Of a DNA stretch of 64,000 nt, positions 17,012 to 26,564 are shown in pieces. The position numbers and the translations under genes were made by a program. Every line of letters starts with the position of its first letter. Within the stretch, counting starts at the first letter, position 1. This DNA is from an uncultured Bdellovibrionales bacterium. GTDB taxonomy: Bacteria; Bdellovibrionota; Bdellovibrionia; Bdellovibrionales; UBA1609. Where the stretch lies: contig CAILEP010000030.1 of NCBI GenBank assembly GCA_903833275.1, forward strand, positions 21,846-85,845. The letters are read 5' to 3'. The notes under the pieces are model-generated. The model did no database searches. It was not told where the DNA came from and worked only from the letters and a program-made list of their open reading frames with translations.

Positions 17012-19111
17012 CTAAATCTCTTTCGTGTAGCCCAAGCGCACCATCCACGATCGAGAATCTACCGGCTGCGGGTTGATGTAACCAGCATAGGCCTGCGGCA
17101 GAAAGCCTGTTTGATTAAATATATTGTGGCCACCAAACTCAAGATCGAGGCCTTTGGTTAAAATATCGCGAACGCGAACATTCAGGTGAAAATACCAAAC
17201 GGGGTCAAGTTCGATGGGTGTGGTTGGCACGCTGGCGATCGGGTTCGTGGTGCCGTCGGTCCAGTTCCAAGAATAATTCTTACCAAAATATTGCGCGGTT
17301 GGGTGAATTGACAAGCTTTCGCTGACTTTGTAGCCGCCGGTAATATTCAAGCGATTTTGAGGCAGCCCAATATTGGCTGATTGGTTTTGAGCAACATCGT
17401 CGGCCCCGGGGTGAGAGATATTTTTGTAGAACGCATAATTAGCGGTGAGGCTTTTGCGCTTACTCAAATATCGAAATTCAGCTTCAACCCCTTGAGTTCG
17501 CTGGCCACCCACCGTTTGGTAGGCTGAGCTCGCGACGGCCGTATAGGGTGTGTAAAGCAAAAGGTTTTGGATTTGAATGTCATAGACATTGCCCTGCACA
17601 AGCATTTCGGGGCTGATACGATAGCCGACTTCAAGTTCGGTATTAAGTGCTTTTTCGGGCTTAAGCTCGCCAACAGCTTTATCAATCTGTATGCCGCGAG
17701 GGGTACGAAACGACTGAGTGAGCATAAACTTCGAATGAAATTTATCGACCGACTTAGTGATGCCGACGCGGGGTACGAATGCATCGCCAAAGCGCCAAGT
17801 TTTTTCATAGCGCGCACCAAAAGTAAAATTAGCAATTGGGTGCTGTAGAGTGCCCTGGGTGTATACGGCCGTATTTTCGTTACCGTAGCTCGAGCCTGAG
17901 AAAGTATTAAAGGTCTGTACCGGCCCACCATTTTGGCTATTTGTTTTCGTAAACCAACCGTCGCCAACATAAATCACGGTTTTGTAATGTTCGGCACCGC
18001 TGATGATACTGAGGTCCTTGTTTGGGTCCCATAGGGCCGAAACGCCGTAGAAATTGGTTTTTGAATCGCGATGATTTTCAGAAACATCATAACCGGCGCA
18101 ACCTGGGCAGGTTGTCTGGTTCGTATCAAGGCCTTGGGCCTCAATATTAAAGGGTTTATGTATGCTGTAGCTGATTCGCGGAGTGATTTTTAATTTGTCT
18201 GAAACTTTGTACTCATATTTTAGATCGTAAAGGTACGAATATTCCATGTCAGGCGAATTGACTTCGGGCACGGCCTGCAACGGGTAGCCTTGTTTAAAAA
18301 GATCAATGATGGCTCTAAAATCGAGGCCCTTGTACTTTAAGTTGGCGTTTAGCATTTTTGGGTCGGCCGTCATTTTGTCGGCGACATTGTAATCAGAATA
18401 AGTATTTTGCGGAGTATAAAAAAAGTTCGAGTATTTTGAGTCAGTTCGAGACCCGGTGCCCGTAGTTAAATACACGCTCGAAGACAAATTATTTTTGTGG
18501 GTTTTACTATAGCCGATGACTAAATCGCGATGAGACGGCGCTTTCGCCATTTGCGAATTGAGAAAATGAATACCGGCGGTATTTTGAATAGCGCCTTTGG
18601 TCGTGACGCTGATGACACCAAGGCTCGCGTAGCCGCCATAGATTGCTGAGCCGGGGCCGCGCACAACTTCAACGTGATCGATCATGTCGGCCGGGTAGTG
18701 ATTGCCGAAAAGCATGTTGCCCCAAACATCATCGTTGGCCTCAACGCCATCGATCAAAAGTAAAATCTTGCCTTCGATGGCCCAGATACCGCGAAGTGCG
18801 GGGCCCATGGCCACCTCAATATCAGGGGCAATTTGAAAACCAGGCACGAAGGTGGTGAGCACGTCGGCGAGATCGCGAGCCCCCGAATTGCGAATTTCTT
18901 CAGAAGTGATCGCGGTTACGATGCTTGGGGCTTCGGTGGCGCTCAGGGCTTTTTTGGTGGCGACCGTTGTTTTGATATTTAAAAGATCTTCAAGATCGAG
19001 ATTCTGAACGTCTTTATTCTCTTCGGCTATTTGCGCGGTGTTTTGAGCGTGGGCAATCAATGTGGTTGAAAGAATTGTGGCGCAAATGGCGCCAAGTATA
19101 AGTCTGAGCAT
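17012..19111 (-). CDS. TonB-dependent outer-membrane receptor
   Basis: This 699-residue protein has a signal peptide (cleavage after AHA, residue 22), a plug domain at about 45-160, and a 22-strand-type barrel. The plug includes [20 protein letters not shown] and [15 protein letters not shown]. The C-terminus ends in an aromatic-rich strand. These receptors import iron-siderophore complexes, cobalamin, copper or glycans with energy from TonB. No substrate gene is adjacent, so the ligand is open. An '[14 protein letters not shown]' segment after the signal peptide is common in deltaproteobacterial-type receptors. GGGGGG stands just before the ATG. Confidence 0.88.
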   Translation of the reverse strand: MLRLILGAICATILSTTLIAHAQNTAQIAEENKDVQNLDLEDLLNIKTTVATKKALSATEAPSIVTAITSEEIRNSGARDLADVLTTFVPGFQIAPDIEVAMGPALRGIWAIEGKILLLIDGVEANDDVWGNMLFGNHYPADMIDHVEVVRGPGSAIYGGYASLGVISVTTKGAIQNTAGIHFLNSQMAKAPSHRDLVIGYSKTHKNNLSSSVYLTTGTGSRTDSKYSNFFYTPQNTYSDYNVADKMTADPKMLNANLKYKGLDFRAIIDLFKQGYPLQAVPEVNSPDMEYSYLYDLKYEYKVSDKLKITPRISYSIHKPFNIEAQGLDTNQTTCPGCAGYDVSENHRDSKTNFYGVSALWDPNKDLSIISGAEHYKTVIYVGDGWFTKTNSQNGGPVQTFNTFSGSSYGNENTAVYTQGTLQHPIANFTFGARYEKTWRFGDAFVPRVGITKSVDKFHSKFMLTQSFRTPRGIQIDKAVGELKPEKALNTELEVGYRISPEMLVQGNVYDIQIQNLLLYTPYTAVASSAYQTVGGQRTQGVEAEFRYLSKRKSLTANYAFYKNISHPGADDVAQNQSANIGLPQNRLNITGGYKVSESLSIHPTAQYFGKNYSWNWTDGTTNPIASVPTTPIELDPVWYFHLNVRVRDILTKGLDLEFGGHNIFNQTGFLPQAYAGYINPQPVDSRSWMVRLGYTKEI

Positions 19112-19312
19112 TAACCCCCCTAAGATGTTTATTGCATCGAAAAGGCTACGTCGAAGATTCTGCTAAATCAAATACTAAACGAATTTTGTTTTTTTGCGCC
19201 AAATGTGCGTTGCATCGCCCTGAGAAGGCGAAAAGAAAAGCGACATTTCTCATAAATCAAATTATAGATTTGGCCAGAATCGAATCGATTCATCAATAGT
19301 GAGAGAGTTAAA

Positions 19313-19783
19313 ATGGCCCGACTGCAATTAAAATTGAAATTACCGATTGGCAGCCTTTACTTGGTGGCCTCCGCAAATGGGTTACAGGGAGTGTATTTTG
19401 AGCGCCAGGATGTGCCTATGGTATCAGGCGCGGTCACTTCTGAGGCGCGCGCCCTTTCGCGCGCAGCTATTGAGATTGAAGAGTATTTTCGCGGGCAGAG
19501 AAAGAAGTTTGAAATGCCACTTGATCTTCAGGGCACCGAATTTCAAAAACGAGTCTGGGCTGAGGTGCTTAAAATCCCCTACGGCGAAACTCGTTCGTAC
19601 GGAGAGATCGCAGCGAAAATTAACAATAGAGCCGCATCTCGTGCCGTGGGTTCCGCCAATGGCAAAAACCCAATTTGTATTATTGTCCCTTGCCATCGCG
19701 TGATTGCGGCCGGCGGCAAACTCGGTGGTTACTCGGGTGGGCTTGAAAAGAAGATTAAGCTTTTGGAATTTGAGAAAAAGTAG
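19313..19783 (+). CDS. ogt: Methylated-DNA--protein-cysteine methyltransferase
   Basis: This 156-residue suicide repair enzyme transfers alkyl groups from O6-alkylguanine to its own Cys127 in the motif IVPCHRVI. The DNA-binding helix region FQKRVWAEVLKIPYGETRSYGEIA and the Arg of ASRAVGSANGKNP are in their expected places. The N-terminal domain is short, as in Ogt. GAGAGAG precedes the ATG. The gene is divergent from the receptor gene and convergent with the response regulator. Confidence 0.93.
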   Translation: MARLQLKLKLPIGSLYLVASANGLQGVYFERQDVPMVSGAVTSEARALSRAAIEIEEYFRGQRKKFEMPLDLQGTEFQKRVWAEVLKIPYGETRSYGEIAAKINNRAASRAVGSANGKNPICIIVPCHRVIAAGGKLGGYSGGLEKKIKLLEFEKK

Positions 19784-19800
19784 GGCCGGCCGGGGTTCGG

Positions 19801-20241
19801 TTACGAAGCGAGCTTTAGTGCAGGCGGGGTTTCAATCTTCACATCTCGAACCCTGGCGTATATTTTAGCTTTTAATTGTAACGGATTTGCGGGCTTCGAA
19901 AGAAAGTCGTCTTCGGTCAGTGAAAGTGACGCCAGCTTCTCGCGCAAAGCCTCTTTTGGAGTTATAAAAATAATCGGTAGAGCTTTAGTGCTTTGATTGG
20001 TTTTCAGCTCTTTGCAAATCGCAAAGCTTTCCGGGTCTGGCAGAGACAGGTCTATAAGCACGAGGTGATAGGTGTCATTGGCCAGCGCCTTTTGAGCTTC
20101 AGGCCAAGAGGCGACTGACGTAACATTGTATTCAAACGCAAGCAGGTGCCGATAGATTATTTTCTCAGATTCTGTGTCTTCAAGAATTAAAATATGAGGC
20201 TTTGAGCTTATCAAGCGGTCGTTCTCCGGTTCTAACCTCAT
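19801..20241 (-). CDS. Stand-alone response regulator (receiver domain)
   Basis: This 146-residue protein consists of a single CheY-like receiver domain with no output domain. The acidic pair E21-D22, the phosphoacceptor Asp64 in LVLIDLSLPD, and Lys116 in FLSKPANP are all present, so it can probably be phosphorylated. No histidine kinase lies nearby, so its partner is encoded elsewhere. It could act through protein contact, for example in motility or a phosphorelay. The start codon is weakly supported by a ribosome binding site. Confidence 0.85.
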   Translation of the reverse strand: MRLEPENDRLISSKPHILILEDTESEKIIYRHLLAFEYNVTSVASWPEAQKALANDTYHLVLIDLSLPDPESFAICKELKTNQSTKALPIIFITPKEALREKLASLSLTEDDFLSKPANPLQLKAKIYARVRDVKIETPPALKLAS

Positions 20242-20287
20242 CGGAAGTCTTGGGCCGTTTTTAAAATTTGAATTGGCGCAAAGAGAA

Positions 20288-20310
20288 TAAGCGTTTCAAA
20301 ATGAGACGCT
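20288..20310. terminator. Hairpin between thioredoxin and response regulator genes
   Basis: A nine-base stem with one mismatch (AAGCGTTTC against GAGACGCTT, five-base loop) lies 37 bases after the thioredoxin stop codon on the minus strand. T-rich sequence borders both sides but no long run, so it is only a moderate candidate for ending the thioredoxin transcript. Confidence 0.4.
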
Positions 20311-20346
20311 TTTAACAGGATGTTTTAACCGACTGCTCTAATTGAA

Positions 20347-20718
20347 CTAACTTTTTGCCTTGGGTTCGGTGACATGCAAGAGCTCTTTGATTGCCTCTTT
20401 CAGTTGCTCTTTCGGCATAAAGCCGGTGGCCATGCTAGGCTCGCCAGCCTTTGGCACAAAGAGTAAGCTCGGGATACCACGAACTCCGAAAAGTGCGGCG
20501 AGCTCGGGGCTTGCCTCGGTGTCGATTTTGTAAATGGTCAGATGGCCTTGGTATTCTTTCGAAAGCTCTTCGAGAATGGGCGAGAGGGCGCGACAAGGGC
20601 CACACCAATCGGCATAGAAATCAATAACTGCGGGAGTGTCGCCAGCGAACTTCCAATCTTTCTGGGCTTCATAATCAAAAACTTTTGTTTTGAAAGTCGC
20701 GGTATTTAAAACTTCCAT
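20347..20718 (-). CDS. trxA: Thioredoxin
   Basis: This 123-residue protein has the active site WCGPC with Cys39 and Cys42, and the cis-proline motif GVRGIPSLLF. It differs from E. coli thioredoxin by an N-terminal extension of about 15 residues (KVFDYEAQKDWKFAGD), a form common in Bacteroidetes and deltaproteobacterial-type genomes. It lacks a signal peptide, so it is cytoplasmic, and it could reduce the thiol peroxidase at 1347. GAGG precedes the ATG. Confidence 0.92.
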   Translation of the reverse strand: MEVLNTATFKTKVFDYEAQKDWKFAGDTPAVIDFYADWCGPCRALSPILEELSKEYQGHLTIYKIDTEASPELAALFGVRGIPSLLFVPKAGEPSMATGFMPKEQLKEAIKELLHVTEPKAKS

Positions 20719-20856
20719 CTCGTGGCCTCGCTACCCAACACAGGTGGGTGACTAGTGTGTTTGCGGTGACAGGATTTTTGAAACGTCATCAGGCTGAAGT
20801 CAATCCGTTCATCCGGTTTCGTAAATGAAACTATTCTTTACGGCAGGCTCTGGCAA

Positions 20857-20949
20857 ATGATGACAATCACTTTGGCATTTTTTTTCTACCAAGGCGTCAA
20901 TGACGCATTCATCTTCATTTTACAGGCGGCTGCAGCTGCGGCATATTAG
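20857..20949 (+). CDS. Possible 30-residue hydrophobic leader peptide
   Basis: A short frame begins at tandem ATG codons and encodes a peptide with a hydrophobic centre and the tail QAAAAAAY. It ends 58 bases before the old yellow enzyme start. A weak AGG lies about ten bases upstream of the first ATG. Nothing identifies a product; it could be chance. It is listed because it is the only gene-like element in the 289-base gap 20719-21007. Confidence 0.2.
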   Translation: MMTITLAFFFYQGVNDAFIFILQAAAAAAY

Positions 20950-21007
20950 TTCTTGGTTGTGTTACAAATAATAGAGCGGTTATTCGCTGAGCAAATCGGA
21001 GAATTTC

Positions 21008-22072
21008 ATGAAACATCTTTTCGAATCAATTCAGTTAGGGCGAGTCAATTTAAAGAACCGTGTTGTGATGGCCCCGATGACGCGCTCTCGCGCTCTGGGC
21101 AATGTGCCTAACGAGCTAATGGCGCAATATTACAGCGATCGCGCAACGGCCGGTTTGATTGTTACAGAGGGTGTTTCGCCCTCACCAAACGGTTTGGGCT
21201 ACGCTCGCATACCTGGGCTATACAATGCCGAGCAGGTCGCGGGGTGGAAGAAAGTGAACAGTGCAGTTCATGCAAAGGGCGGTCGAATATTTATTCAATT
21301 TATGCACACCGGTCGCGTTGCTCATGCGCTGAACTTGCCTAAAGGGGCTGAGGTCGTTGCACCCACGGCCTCGCAAGTGAGCGGAACAATGTGGACCGAC
21401 TCTCAGGGCCCGCAGCCACATACCCCGGCACGTGAAATGAACTTGGGTGATATTAAAAAAGCGCACGACGAATATGTGAGGGCAGCAGAGTTGGCAATTG
21501 AAGCTGGGTTCGATGGGGTCGAGTTGCACGCGGCAAACGGCTATTTGCTCGAACAGTTTCTTAATCCGAATTCGAATAAGCGAACCGATGCTTACGGCAA
21601 AACAGCCGAAGGGCGAATGAAGTTTGTGCTCGATGTTGCGGCTGACGTGGCGAAGAAAATTGGTGGCGATCGGGTGGGGGTTCGCGTTTCTCCTTACGGA
21701 GTGTTTAATGACACGGGCGCCTTTGACGGGGTAGACGAATTTTACGGTGAGCTCAGCCGAAAACTATCGGCCCTAAACTTGGCTTACATTCACGTCGTCG
21801 ATCACAGCGCTATGGGCGCACCGGCAGTAAGCCCCGAAGTTAAGCGCCTTATCCGTGAAAACTTTAAAGGTAGATACATTCTGTCTGGTGGATACGATGG
21901 CGATCGTGCTGAAAGAGATTTGACTGAAAAGAAGGGAGATCTCGTGGCCTTCGGCCGGCCATTTATTTCAAACCCTGATTTGGTTGAGAAGCTAAAGTCG
22001 GGTGCCGTATTAAAGCAACCCGATCAGAGTACGTTCTATACCCCGGGGCCAAAAGGCTACACCGAGTTGTAG
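21008..22072 (+). CDS. nemA: Alkene reductase of the old yellow enzyme family
   Basis: This 354-residue flavoprotein binds FMN and reduces activated C=C bonds, nitrate esters or N-ethylmaleimide with NAD(P)H. The family landmarks are T25 in MAPMTRSRA, Q97 in FIQFMHTGR, the substrate-binding H174-x-x-N177 with Y179 in HAANGYLLEQF, and the C-terminal FMN phosphate site LVAFGRPFISNP. The length is normal. Related enzymes are often induced by electrophiles through a local TetR-type repressor, but none is adjacent here. Confidence 0.9.
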   Translation: MKHLFESIQLGRVNLKNRVVMAPMTRSRALGNVPNELMAQYYSDRATAGLIVTEGVSPSPNGLGYARIPGLYNAEQVAGWKKVNSAVHAKGGRIFIQFMHTGRVAHALNLPKGAEVVAPTASQVSGTMWTDSQGPQPHTPAREMNLGDIKKAHDEYVRAAELAIEAGFDGVELHAANGYLLEQFLNPNSNKRTDAYGKTAEGRMKFVLDVAADVAKKIGGDRVGVRVSPYGVFNDTGAFDGVDEFYGELSRKLSALNLAYIHVVDHSAMGAPAVSPEVKRLIRENFKGRYILSGGYDGDRAERDLTEKKGDLVAFGRPFISNPDLVEKLKSGAVLKQPDQSTFYTPGPKGYTEL

Positions 22073-22077
22073 ATTGG

Positions 22078-23322
22078 CTATAGGTTACTCATAATCCTTG
22101 AAATAATTTTTAAATTATCTGGGTACCACAAGTTACCCAGGTGACCGCCGCGAGAGAATAGAAAGAGGCGGTCGCCAAAGCTATTTTGAAGAGAGTCTTT
22201 CAGCTCGGGTTGAAACAAAAAATCATCTTCATTGTGCATAAGAAATGCCGATTTTTCATTTTTGAAAAATTCAAGCAGAGTCGTGAGGCTGCCCGAGTCG
22301 AAAAAATAATCGAGATCGCGATCTGCGCCCATTTGCGGGTGAAAAACGCGCCCCAAATAGTTTTGAAATGAAATCTGACGAGCCTCTTCGGTGCGAGCGT
22401 TTAGATCACGCATAGAGTGTTTTAAAATCCCAATGTCGTGAAGCTGTTGGCTGGCGAGGATCACATCGATTAACGATTGGCGATATGTTTCGCCAATGAG
22501 CCATTTAACATCGGCTTCAGTCAATTTTAGATGCGGCAAGATTTCTATAATCGAAAGCCCGCGACTAAGCATTGACTTAAATTTATCGTAGATATCGAGC
22601 ACGTAGCCCATTACCCAGTGGCGTCGGGCGGGCGAGAGCGTATTGCCAACGTCGTAAAGGTCATCCAAAACCTGCATGCTATGTTTAATGTCAATTGGTG
22701 AATTGATCATGAGCGTTCGTTCGAAATTAAAGTACTGCTCTTGCTTGTCGAGTTTAAGTAAAAACCCGGTGTGTAGCGCGCCAAGCGAGAAGCCAATGAC
22801 GCCAAATCTGTTGGTGTTGAGTTTTGTGCTCTTAACTAACTGCGCGTGAATTAGCTTGAGGGCTGAGTAGAGATCATCAGCGTCATTTGGGGCGTAACCA
22901 ACGAGGCCATTTCTGCTTGTACTTAGGGCAAATTGCCAGCTGAAGGGGTTGGCAACGGTGACCGCGTTGTAACCCATTTTGGTCATAAGTTGCGCCAATA
23001 ATAAAGACGTCGCTGATTGGGCGGTGCCGCCGAGGCCAGATACAATGAAAACCAGAGGCGCCGAAGGGTTTTGTATATTGTAGGTAAATTGAAGTCGGGT
23101 TCGGCTGGCGTCACCGACGACGCCCCGACGCTCGGGCTTCGGCTCAATGTTGGCCGTGCTATACTTATAATCCACCGGGTTAATTGCTAAATTTGTCAGT
23201 GTGGCATAGTAGGCGTTTGTGATGGGGTAGTTATAAGTGCCGTCGTCGGCGTTGACCTGGCCCAAAAAAGTAAGGCTTATAGAAGTCAAAGTTAGAAGAA
23301 GAAGAGAAAGTCGCGTTAGCAT
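22078..23322 (-). CDS. Exported alpha/beta hydrolase
   Basis: This 414-residue protein has a signal peptide (cleavage near residue 25) and an alpha/beta hydrolase fold. The oxyanion strand is VFIVSGLGGT, the nucleophile Ser179 sits in the elbow GFSLGA, and a late EDDF and the terminal GGHLGNLWYP supply plausible Asp and His of the triad. A helical cap of about 130 residues separates elbow and Asp. The substrate is unknown; lipids or esters are likely. The start has GAGGAC upstream. It diverges from the ParB-like gene. Confidence 0.8.
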   Translation of the reverse strand: MLTRLSLLLLTLTSISLTFLGQVNADDGTYNYPITNAYYATLTNLAINPVDYKYSTANIEPKPERRGVVGDASRTRLQFTYNIQNPSAPLVFIVSGLGGTAQSATSLLLAQLMTKMGYNAVTVANPFSWQFALSTSRNGLVGYAPNDADDLYSALKLIHAQLVKSTKLNTNRFGVIGFSLGALHTGFLLKLDKQEQYFNFERTLMINSPIDIKHSMQVLDDLYDVGNTLSPARRHWVMGYVLDIYDKFKSMLSRGLSIIEILPHLKLTEADVKWLIGETYRQSLIDVILASQQLHDIGILKHSMRDLNARTEEARQISFQNYLGRVFHPQMGADRDLDYFFDSGSLTTLLEFFKNEKSAFLMHNEDDFLFQPELKDSLQNSFGDRLFLFSRGGHLGNLWYPDNLKIISRIMSNL

Positions 23323-23460
23323 AATGTCCTCGAAGTTGGCCTTCTTATACGCCTGTTTTTGTTGCCCTCAAGGATTGGTTTATTTAACGCATATTGTATT
23401 TCAATAGTGTGACAAACAAATCAGAATGACGCTGAAACCATAACAGAAAGGCCGCTTACC

Positions 23461-24048
23461 ATGAAGAAACCAGACCTTTTAGAACTGCGTCCCACCCAGT
23501 TCGTGCTTGGGATGAAAGAGATCGAATCGAAAGTCTCTAAGATGAAAGGCTTTAGCAACAAAGAAATGCTAGCGTTTTGCTCCGACCACCCCATACCGGT
23601 GGTTTTGGGCCCCAAAAACCAAATCTTTATGATCGATCACCACCATTTTGCACGAGCCTGCTGGGAGCAAAAGGTGAAAGACTATTCTATTAAAATAATA
23701 AAAGATTTGAGCAGTAAGAACGAACGGGATTTCTGGAATTTTATGATTCGTGAAAACTGGGTCTATTTATACGACCAATTTGGTATGGGCCCCCATTCGC
23801 CTAAGGCTCTACCGAGCGATGTTCGGTGTTTAGCGGATGATCCGTTTCGTAGTCTGGCATGGGCGGTGCGTGATGCGGGCTATATCAAAAAGCACGATAT
23901 GCCGTTTTTTGAGTTCAAATGGGCGGCCTTTTTTCGTCTAAATCTTGATATCGAATTGCACAGTAAATCGAATTTCAAATCCGCAATCGCTCTTGCGATA
24001 AAACTGGCCAAATCTAAAGAGGCTCGACACTTGCCCGGGTTTATTTGA
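23461..24048 (+). CDS. ParB-like nuclease-domain protein
   Basis: This 195-residue protein fits the single-domain ParB-like family (ParBc_2). It begins with LRPTQFVLGMKEIESKV, continues with a strand-turn PIPVVLGPKNQIFMIDHHHFARA that resembles the ParB N-terminal nucleotide-binding region, and ends in a domain rich in aromatic residues. It lacks the helix-turn-helix of true chromosome partition ParB and no parA is nearby, so a segregation role is unlikely. Molecular function is unknown. AAAGG precedes the ATG. Confidence 0.75.
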   Translation: MKKPDLLELRPTQFVLGMKEIESKVSKMKGFSNKEMLAFCSDHPIPVVLGPKNQIFMIDHHHFARACWEQKVKDYSIKIIKDLSSKNERDFWNFMIRENWVYLYDQFGMGPHSPKALPSDVRCLADDPFRSLAWAVRDAGYIKKHDMPFFEFKWAAFFRLNLDIELHSKSNFKSAIALAIKLAKSKEARHLPGFI

Positions 24049-24093
24049 GGCCAAAAATTTTTGTATTGAATCATTGAATGCGAGACGAGCTAA

Positions 24094-25386
24094 CTAGAAA
24101 TTGGCGATCAAGCCCGCAACCGAAATGTTCTGGTAATAATTGAAATTGGCGGGGGCGGATGAATTGAAATTTGAACTATTTTGAATTGACGTAAAATCGG
24201 CGTAAAGTTGATACCATCGCGTAAAGAAATAGCCGGCGTGAATGTTGAAAGAAACTCGATTATCAGAACGAGCGACACTTGCTGGGGTTGCCTTCGAGTA
24301 GATCTTTGGCTCGTCGCCGACTGATAACGTCAGTTCGGCTGATCGAAGATAGCGCGTGTAGGCAATGGTGAGTGGGTAAGAAATGTAGCTCGAGGCGAGG
24401 GCCGGCGTGTCTTCGTAACTCAGTTGATTGAGGGCGCCAGTCAGCATTAGTCGAGAAACGCGCGTGCGAAATTCGAAATAGACCTGAAATCGATTTTGCC
24501 CACCGGACAAATAAGAGTCCGTAGTGGTTTTATTTTTAATGGCCGTTGCTTGTATGTTCACGCCACAATAAGAGTTATTTATGTGTTTCGCAAAATCGAG
24601 ACTGCCGCCGTAAGAATCTGAGTAGACGTGCCCCCCATAGTTATCTAATTGGTAAATTGGGGTTAATTTGATTCGGTAGGCCCAGAAATAGTAGGAGAAT
24701 GGGGCCGTCAGCTGATGATAAAAATAGTTGGCGTCTGTGCTTTTTGAATAAAAGTTCGAAGAAAAATTATAGTCAAAACGAAATTCACTGTCGGCCGCGG
24801 CGCTGATCAAAAAATCGGCCCCCGCCTTAACCTGTTCGGTTGTGTCGGGTGCGCCGCCGATAGTTGGGGAGCTAGAATCCGCAAATGGGTCACTGTTATT
24901 GCCAGCGCTCAGGTCAATAAAGCCCGAGACCTTTTTTTTCTCGATTGGCGGCCTATTTTTTTTTGTTTCGGTCTCGAGATTAGGGTCAACCAGAGCAATA
25001 TCAGGCTCAGCGAAGATGTGATGTTTTAACGAAAGAACTAATTGTTTCAAATTGGGGGGTAGGTTCTCGTGTGATAGTGACACTATCAATTTTTGAGCGA
25101 GATCAGCGCGACCGTGTTCGTTGTAAATCAGGGCTTTGTAGTAGTTAGCGGCTGGCGATAGTGGGCTCTTTAGTTCGACAACTTTGTTGTAGGCGGCAAT
25201 GGCAGCGTTCCATTTTTTAGCCTTTTGATTTGAGACCCCCAAATTAAAAAATGCCAAAGCGTTATGTGGGTTCACGATCGTAGCGTCGCGCCAGGTTGCG
25301 ATATCGGTCATTGGGTTTTCAACGGCAGCGGCATTGGCGGCAAGTAATTGACTTACGATGATTAACCCGAAAAATGCCAATTTCAA
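24094..25386 (-). CDS. Exported TPR protein with outer-membrane beta-barrel
   Basis: This 430-residue protein starts at TTG with AAGGGG five bases upstream. A signal peptide (about 1-20) is followed by two or three TPR-like helix pairs (residues 28-125, for example NALAFFNLGVSNQKAKKWNAAI), a charged linker, and a region of alternating hydrophobic strands ending in phenylalanine, typical of an outer-membrane barrel. The plan resembles Slam/DUF560 proteins, which move lipoproteins to the surface, but barrel identity cannot be settled by eye. It stands alone. Confidence 0.65.
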   Translation of the reverse strand: MKLAFFGLIIVSQLLAANAAAVENPMTDIATWRDATIVNPHNALAFFNLGVSNQKAKKWNAAIAAYNKVVELKSPLSPAANYYKALIYNEHGRADLAQKLIVSLSHENLPPNLKQLVLSLKHHIFAEPDIALVDPNLETETKKNRPPIEKKKVSGFIDLSAGNNSDPFADSSSPTIGGAPDTTEQVKAGADFLISAAADSEFRFDYNFSSNFYSKSTDANYFYHQLTAPFSYYFWAYRIKLTPIYQLDNYGGHVYSDSYGGSLDFAKHINNSYCGVNIQATAIKNKTTTDSYLSGGQNRFQVYFEFRTRVSRLMLTGALNQLSYEDTPALASSYISYPLTIAYTRYLRSAELTLSVGDEPKIYSKATPASVARSDNRVSFNIHAGYFFTRWYQLYADFTSIQNSSNFNSSAPANFNYYQNISVAGLIANF

Positions 25387-25637
25387 TCGTACCCCTTAAT
25401 TCGGCGAGCAACATCGCCGCACCTTTATAGTCAAAGTTCTATTTTTGAGAATCGGCACCTGGCCAGTCAACGTTTATAGATATTTAGCGAACAGACTGCC
25501 CCGGTCAATTTTCTGGGATCGTTGAATAAGACCGCGGTCCCCCGAGACTTTAATAGAGATTCGAGACCTACTGGCTTCGCGGCAGCTGCCTGTGCCGGAT
25601 TATTGGGCTATCATTTGTCGTTTAGGGGTAGAGAAGT

Positions 25638-25979
25638 ATGAGGTTGCGCAACTCGATATTTTTTAGCTTGATTGTTCTATTTATTGGGCCGTGCTTTGCT
25701 CAAGACGTGATCAGCGCAACCAGCGAGGATTTAAACGAGTTTGATAAAACTTTGGCAAAGAAAAAAACGGCCGACACAAACGCAAAACTCGATGCCGGTA
25801 AGCAAGATTTACGACGCAATTTTAATGCCGCGCCAAACTTGAACGGGGTGCCCGACCCGGCGGGCGCATTGCCACCACCCGGATCTTTGCCTGGCCCGAA
25901 TGTCGCACCCGGCGGTGCACCGGGAACCCCGCCCCCCCCGCCGCCACCTCCAAAGGGTGTGCCGTCGTCAGCCCTATAG
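25638..25979 (+). CDS. Small exported protein with proline/glycine-rich tail
   Basis: This 113-residue protein has a signal peptide (cleavage near PCFA, residue 22), a charged middle segment, and a C-terminal half dominated by Pro, Gly and Ala with a run of eight prolines. No family is recognised. The tail looks unstructured and could bind cell wall or partner proteins. The ATG has a weak AGGGG/GAGA site upstream. The 251-base gap before it holds the palindrome GACCGCGGTC at 25530-25539 but nothing else I can interpret. Confidence 0.5.
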   Translation: MRLRNSIFFSLIVLFIGPCFAQDVISATSEDLNEFDKTLAKKKTADTNAKLDAGKQDLRRNFNAAPNLNGVPDPAGALPPPGSLPGPNVAPGGAPGTPPPPPPPPKGVPSSAL

Positions 25980-26099
25980 ACTCAATTTGAAAGCATTGGG
26001 CTAGTTCGAAAATTTCAAGTGCAAAGCTAGACCATTGATCTAACAATTCTAGAGCTAAGCCCATTGACACGCGGCCCGCGGGATTCAACTCTAAAGTAT

Positions 26100-26564
26100 A
26101 TGCTACTGTTTTTATTGGGCTTCATAACGGTCTCTCTGGCGGCCCCACCCGCCACATTAAATGATGTGAAAGAGAACCTCAAAATTACTGAAGGCCGCTT
26201 TGAGAAAAGCAATGGCGATTCGCCCCTATGCGGAGATGACCGTTTGGCCCTTCGGTACGAAAAAGACGGCAATAACATTATTTTGCGGTTAGGTGAGAAA
26301 CAGATATTCGCCAACCTCGCCCTTTCGGGTTTTAACGAAAAAAGCAGCGATGGGTGCGATGACAGAACTGAAACTAAGACGGGAGCTGGGTCCATTTATC
26401 AGGTTATTCGACATGCCTGTGTAAAAAATAAAAATTCGTATGCAGTTCAGCGGTCTCTAGAGCTTAAGGGCGAAAAATTACATTTTTCTTACGAAAGGCG
26501 AAATCAAGCGAAAGAACTCATTTCGCACGCCGAATGTTTTTACACGCGAGCGAAGCCGTTATGA
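26100..26564 (+). CDS. Small exported protein of unknown function
   Basis: This 154-residue protein has a clear signal peptide (MLLFLLGFITVSLA) and a mature part with four Cys (LCGDD, DGCDD, HACVK, AECFY) that may form two disulfides in the periplasm. No family is recognised. I chose the ATG at 26100 over a TTG 36 bases upstream because the signal peptide then starts immediately. Its stop codon overlaps the next start as ATGA, so the two are translationally coupled. Confidence 0.6.
   Translation: MLLFLLGFITVSLAAPPATLNDVKENLKITEGRFEKSNGDSPLCGDDRLALRYEKDGNNIILRLGEKQIFANLALSGFNEKSSDGCDDRTETKTGAGSIYQVIRHACVKNKNSYAVQRSLELKGEKLHFSYERRNQAKELISHAECFYTRAKPL

Noticed and set aside
23461..24048. Chromosome partition protein ParB
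   Set aside because: There is no helix-turn-helix, no parA partner and no parS-like palindrome nearby; only the ParB-like fold is supported.
25927..25962. C-rich run in the proline tail as a phase-variation tract
   Set aside because: The run of C is interrupted by G and codes in frame for prolines; there is no sign of a broken frame.
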